Shown here one piece after another: positions 7,999-10,255 of a stretch of DNA of 10,255 nt. The DNA is from Phoronis pallida (taxonomy: Eukaryota > Phoronida > Phoronidae). Positions within the stretch are counted from its first letter, which is position 1. Every line of letters starts with the position of its first letter. The notes below the pieces were generated by a model that saw nothing but the letters and a program-made list of their open reading frames with translations, was not told the DNA's origin and did no database searches. The position numbers were made by a program, and so were the translations under genes. The DNA lies in assembly GCA_028565715.1 (NCBI GenBank), contig JAOXYC010246568.1, positions 1 to 10,255 of the forward strand. Direction: 5' to 3'.

Positions 7999-8001
7999 TT
8001 A
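7999..8001 (-). other. In-frame stop codon upstream of the ankyrin-caspase ATG
   Basis: On the minus strand a TAA lies in the coding frame 10 codons before the chosen ATG, with no other ATG in frame between them. The protein therefore starts at 7968 unless an intron joins an upstream exon inside this 30-base gap. I see no convincing pyrimidine-rich splice acceptor there. Confidence 0.7.
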
Positions 8002-8070
8002 GACTGTTGGCATCAACATTGGTACATTAGTCCGTGTTGACGTGCGCTTAGATCCGATATGAGTTCGTTT

Positions 8071-8083
8071 CCCTATATATGCG
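8071..8083 (-). promoter_or_regulatory. Possible TATA-like element for the ankyrin-caspase gene
   Basis: On the minus strand this reads GCATATATAGGGA, about 105 bases before the ATG. A start site about 30 bases downstream would give a 5' leader of roughly 70-80 bases. A related CCCCTATAT string occurs near 8171. In AT-rich DNA such strings arise by chance, so this is only a candidate. Confidence 0.22.
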
Positions 8084-9372
8084 TTGCGTACCACTGCTTG
8101 CTGCCGAAGTTCGGTTTCTGAATTTATGATGGAAACCTCCGTTACGTACACTGATTCTGTTGGCTTGCTCCCCTATATCATACATGTATATAGTAAGTTG
8201 ATTCTTAGTCTCTCCCACAGCCCATCTCAAAGCGGAGTCGAAGGGGCTGGAGTTCAGTCTAGTTGATTCTCACAACGTTCAATTCATACAAGACTTTAAC
8301 TAGGAGTGTTGTCGTTACGACTAGTCACAGTTGGTATCGCTATTGACAGATGTGGTTGGGTTTTACCCGGGTTTACCCGAATGAATATACATGTGTTATA
8401 TCGAAACCGATACTGAATTAGTAATACACGTATGTGAATCATGAATACACATGCATTGTTACTGTAATGCAATGAATACCAGGAAACCTTTAAGATGATT
8501 TATTATCCTTGTTGTTGTGCACATTTACTACACTGTTTTTTTTCCAGTTCAATTCATGCACTATTCAAGTACCGGTTTTACCAGTAAAATACATTTATGT
8601 AAACACCATGTTAGCTTTACTGTCTGTGCAAATGTCCACGGCACAATTGCATTTTGGATTTCTTATTGGCTTAATTTTAAACATTTGTTTTTCTTATAGC
8701 TGCTCGTTTCAGTGGGCAATTCTTTTCATAAAGTGATATTTATTGTCTTGACCATTTTTGCTACTAAGTATTTTTGAAAAACATACATATTTGTTCCTAT
8801 TTTCTAGTTTTTCAACGACATATTCATCTCCAATAAAATGCTGCAACCCGGCAAGCTCAACATATATCACTGGTCAACATTTCCACTGAATCTAATAACC
8901 AAGCGGAAGTTTGGGAACATACTTCATGGTCAAAATGAACAGCAATACAGAAACTAGAAATTCAACATAAGAAAAAATAAATGCCTTTCTAGGAAATAAT
9001 GGTAGGCAATAATGGTGCCCGGCAGGGTTAGCGACAGGAAATGAGCACTCAATCAATTTGATTAAAGGCATGTCAACCACCTTCCCTTGATAATTTCTAC
9101 AGATGATGATAACTAACCTCGACTTTTTTACATAAATGTGTGAGGCATGTTAACATTTATACTACAAAAACCATTTTTTACAATTGCAGGGAAAATCGTT
9201 GTACTTATTGTACACTAACTGTAAAAACCTTAGACATGCAGCAAATACTTAAAAAAATTAAAATTCAACTTGTTTTAGTTATTTTAGGTTCCTACCCTTA
9301 TCGATACTTTTTTAACAGTGTGCTTTGTAAATTGAGTAAGCTGATAATTTTCTGAAAAGACTTGTACCTTTA
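8084..9372. other. Intergenic stretch, no recognisable gene
   Basis: AT-rich sequence between the upstream side of the ankyrin-caspase gene and coiled-coil copy 3. All open frames are short and lack motifs. Two hydrophobic ones (8509-8736 plus and 8892-9080 minus) are typical chance products of T-rich DNA. I see no inverted ends, tRNA boxes or strong repeats. Confidence 0.4.
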
Positions 9373-9395
9373 TCTTTTAACCGATGCCTGTCAAC

Positions 9396-9451
9396 ATATC
9401 TTCGTTTTCTATGTTCCCTTTTTAAAGGGAACATACAGAAAACGAAGATAT
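9396..9451. repeat. 56-bp compact palindrome upstream of coiled-coil copy 3
   Basis: A 15-bp perfect outer stem (9396-9410 with 9437-9451) and an 11-bp perfect inner stem (9411-9421 with 9424-9434) are separated by a 2-base bulge and a 2-base loop. It sits about 60 bases before the copy 3 ATG. The corresponding upstream region of copy 2 (2531-2628) is about 45 bases shorter and has no such hairpin. It could be a small foldback insertion or a cruciform-forming regulatory site. Confidence 0.75.
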
Positions 9452-9513
9452 ATTAAAAATACAGTAATAACCATCTTGATCAAAGCAACAGTACTTCGCA
9501 GTAGCAATCTGCA

Positions 9514-9837
9514 ATGATGTCACCCATAATGGTTGTTTTAAGCTTTCTTTTGGTTTTGCGAGGTGTTTGTGCAACAGGAGAGGCAGCTGGTCAAAAACCC
9601 AACACGGACATAAAAATAGCAGTGCTGGAAAATGAAATCAAACATCTGAATGCACGGGTAGAGTCACTTGCCGAACAATCACGACAAGACAATGGCCACA
9701 TATTGCTTCTGGAACACCGTCTGGCTAACCAAGAGAAATTATCAAAAGATTACAAAATGCAAGTTGAAGATGTGAGCAAGAAGTACGCAATTGTTGATTC
9801 AATGAAAAAAGGACAAGTTCTGATTAAAGCAGTTTGA
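9514..9837 (+). CDS. Secreted coiled-coil protein, N-terminal part (C1q-domain-protein-like); truncated
   Basis: A 107-codon frame starts MMSPIMVVLSFLLVL, a classic signal peptide with a likely cut after VCA (residue 20). A coiled coil follows, with hydrophobic residues at L38, I42, L45, V49 and L52 in 4-3 spacing, and a second helical stretch over about 62-90. The layout matches the start of many mollusc C1q-domain (C1qDC) secreted proteins, whose C-terminal globular domain binds ligands in innate immunity. That family call is inference, because no complete C1q domain is present. The frame stops at a TGA (9835-9837), and homology to the other copies continues beyond it in shifted frames. It is therefore either a pseudogene, a short secreted helical peptide, or an exon whose partners are spliced on. 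The start is supported by the same ATGATG in the copy at 2629. Confidence 0.45.
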   Translation: MMSPIMVVLSFLLVLRGVCATGEAAGQKPNTDIKIAVLENEIKHLNARVESLAEQSRQDNGHILLLEHRLANQEKLSKDYKMQVEDVSKKYAIVDSMKKGQVLIKAV

Positions 9838-10125
9838 AACGAGCAGAAAGTCAAATAATCGATACAACAAAGAAATGTTCTGTTTGCAATGAGCAAACCA
9901 AAACCTTCAATGCAACAGTAATTCATGAGAAACTTAAAATCTTTAGAAGCATTCTCTTTGGTTTTTGACCATAAACTGCACACTTCTGATCAGCGACAGG
10001 TGCTCCTGGATGGAAAGGTCAAGCAAGCTGATTTGAAAATATCGGACCTTACTCCCAATTATCATCAATACACTTGGAACAATGAATTGACTCAAAATAC
10101 AGGTGTTGAAGCCGGCGGCAGTTGA
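9833..10125 (+). pseudogene. Broken downstream part of the coiled-coil gene (copy 3)
   Basis: The frame open up to 9837 meets three stops in the same frame (9835, 9856, 9919). Homology to the copy near 1480 instead continues in a different frame: it starts LKRAES just after the junction and runs to NEQTKTFNATV and HEKLK around 9930. About one extra base near 9935-9950, compared with the copy at 1604-1640, then returns the frame to the segment containing SDQRQVLLDGKVKQAD and YTWNNEL, which ends at a TGA at 10123. The matching segment in copy 1 reads SEQRQVILDGKIKQTE and ETWNNKL. The changes are mostly conservative, so this was once protein-coding. A full C1q domain does not follow. Confidence 0.5.
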
Positions 10126-10142
10126 GTTGTTGCCGACTTCAG

Positions 10143-10148
10143 AATAAA
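10143..10148 (+). terminator. AATAAA polyadenylation signal after coiled-coil copy 3
   Basis: A canonical AATAAA lies 18 bases after the final TGA of copy 3. It could end a transcript covering the 107-codon frame and the broken part. AATAAA is common by chance in this AT-rich DNA. Confidence 0.35.
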
Positions 10149-10255
10149 ACAATGAGAGATGATTTTTACGCGTTTTCGGTATTGAACTTCCAAACGGTAA
10201 ACTGTAACGAAACATAAAACTAACGTAAATACACAAATCGAAATATATACAATGA

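Noticed and set aside
8356-8382. TTTTACCCGGGTTTACCC as interstitial telomere repeat
   Set aside because: It consists of only two imperfect units, not the TTAGGG array.
8509-8736. Hydrophobic 75-codon plus-strand frame
   Set aside because: It has a membrane-like composition only because the DNA is T-rich, and there is no supporting start context or homology to a neighbour.

Overview
The window looks like nuclear DNA from a marine invertebrate, most likely a lophotrochozoan and probably a mollusc. It is AT-rich with long non-coding stretches. It contains remnants of transposable elements (paired inverted ends, a tRNA-derived SINE head, long palindromes), AATAAA-type polyadenylation signals, and an animal-type caspase domain. 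There is no bacterial-style gene packing. The mollusc assignment is inference, from the style of the genes (ankyrin plus caspase, and short secreted coiled-coil proteins that resemble the start of C1q-domain proteins).

Layout. Bases 1-1350 are repeat-derived. A tRNA-like SINE head on the minus strand (about 535-613) sits inside a possible DNA element with inverted ends (about 268-1337) and degenerate GACGACTTA-type and CTCACGAA-type repeats. Bases 1415-3145 hold two decayed plus-strand pieces of one small gene family. Bases 3397-4871 hold a 134-bp near-perfect palindrome, a few short hairpins, and a 718-bp non-autonomous element with 21-bp perfect inverted ends and TA on both sides (Tc1/mariner type). 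Bases 5233-7968, minus strand, are the one large intact gene: a 911-residue intronless protein with about 15 ankyrin repeats followed by a C-terminal caspase domain. Bases 8003-9372 have little recognisable content beyond a weak TATA-like site. Bases 9373-10148 hold a third, best-preserved copy of the small secreted coiled-coil gene. Its first 107 codons are open, its downstream part is broken, and a polyadenylation signal follows.

How it fits together. The ankyrin-caspase is the probable functional centre: an interaction platform joined directly to a protease domain, with no CARD or DED. The catalytic His and Cys and both acid-binding Arg residues are present, but the usual QACRG box reads VACQS and the linker between large and small subunits is short. 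The three coiled-coil gene copies share upstream sequence as well as coding sequence, so they arose by DNA duplication followed by decay. Copy 3 differs from copy 2 by a compact hairpin in the upstream region. No operon or CRISPR-like structure is expected or seen.
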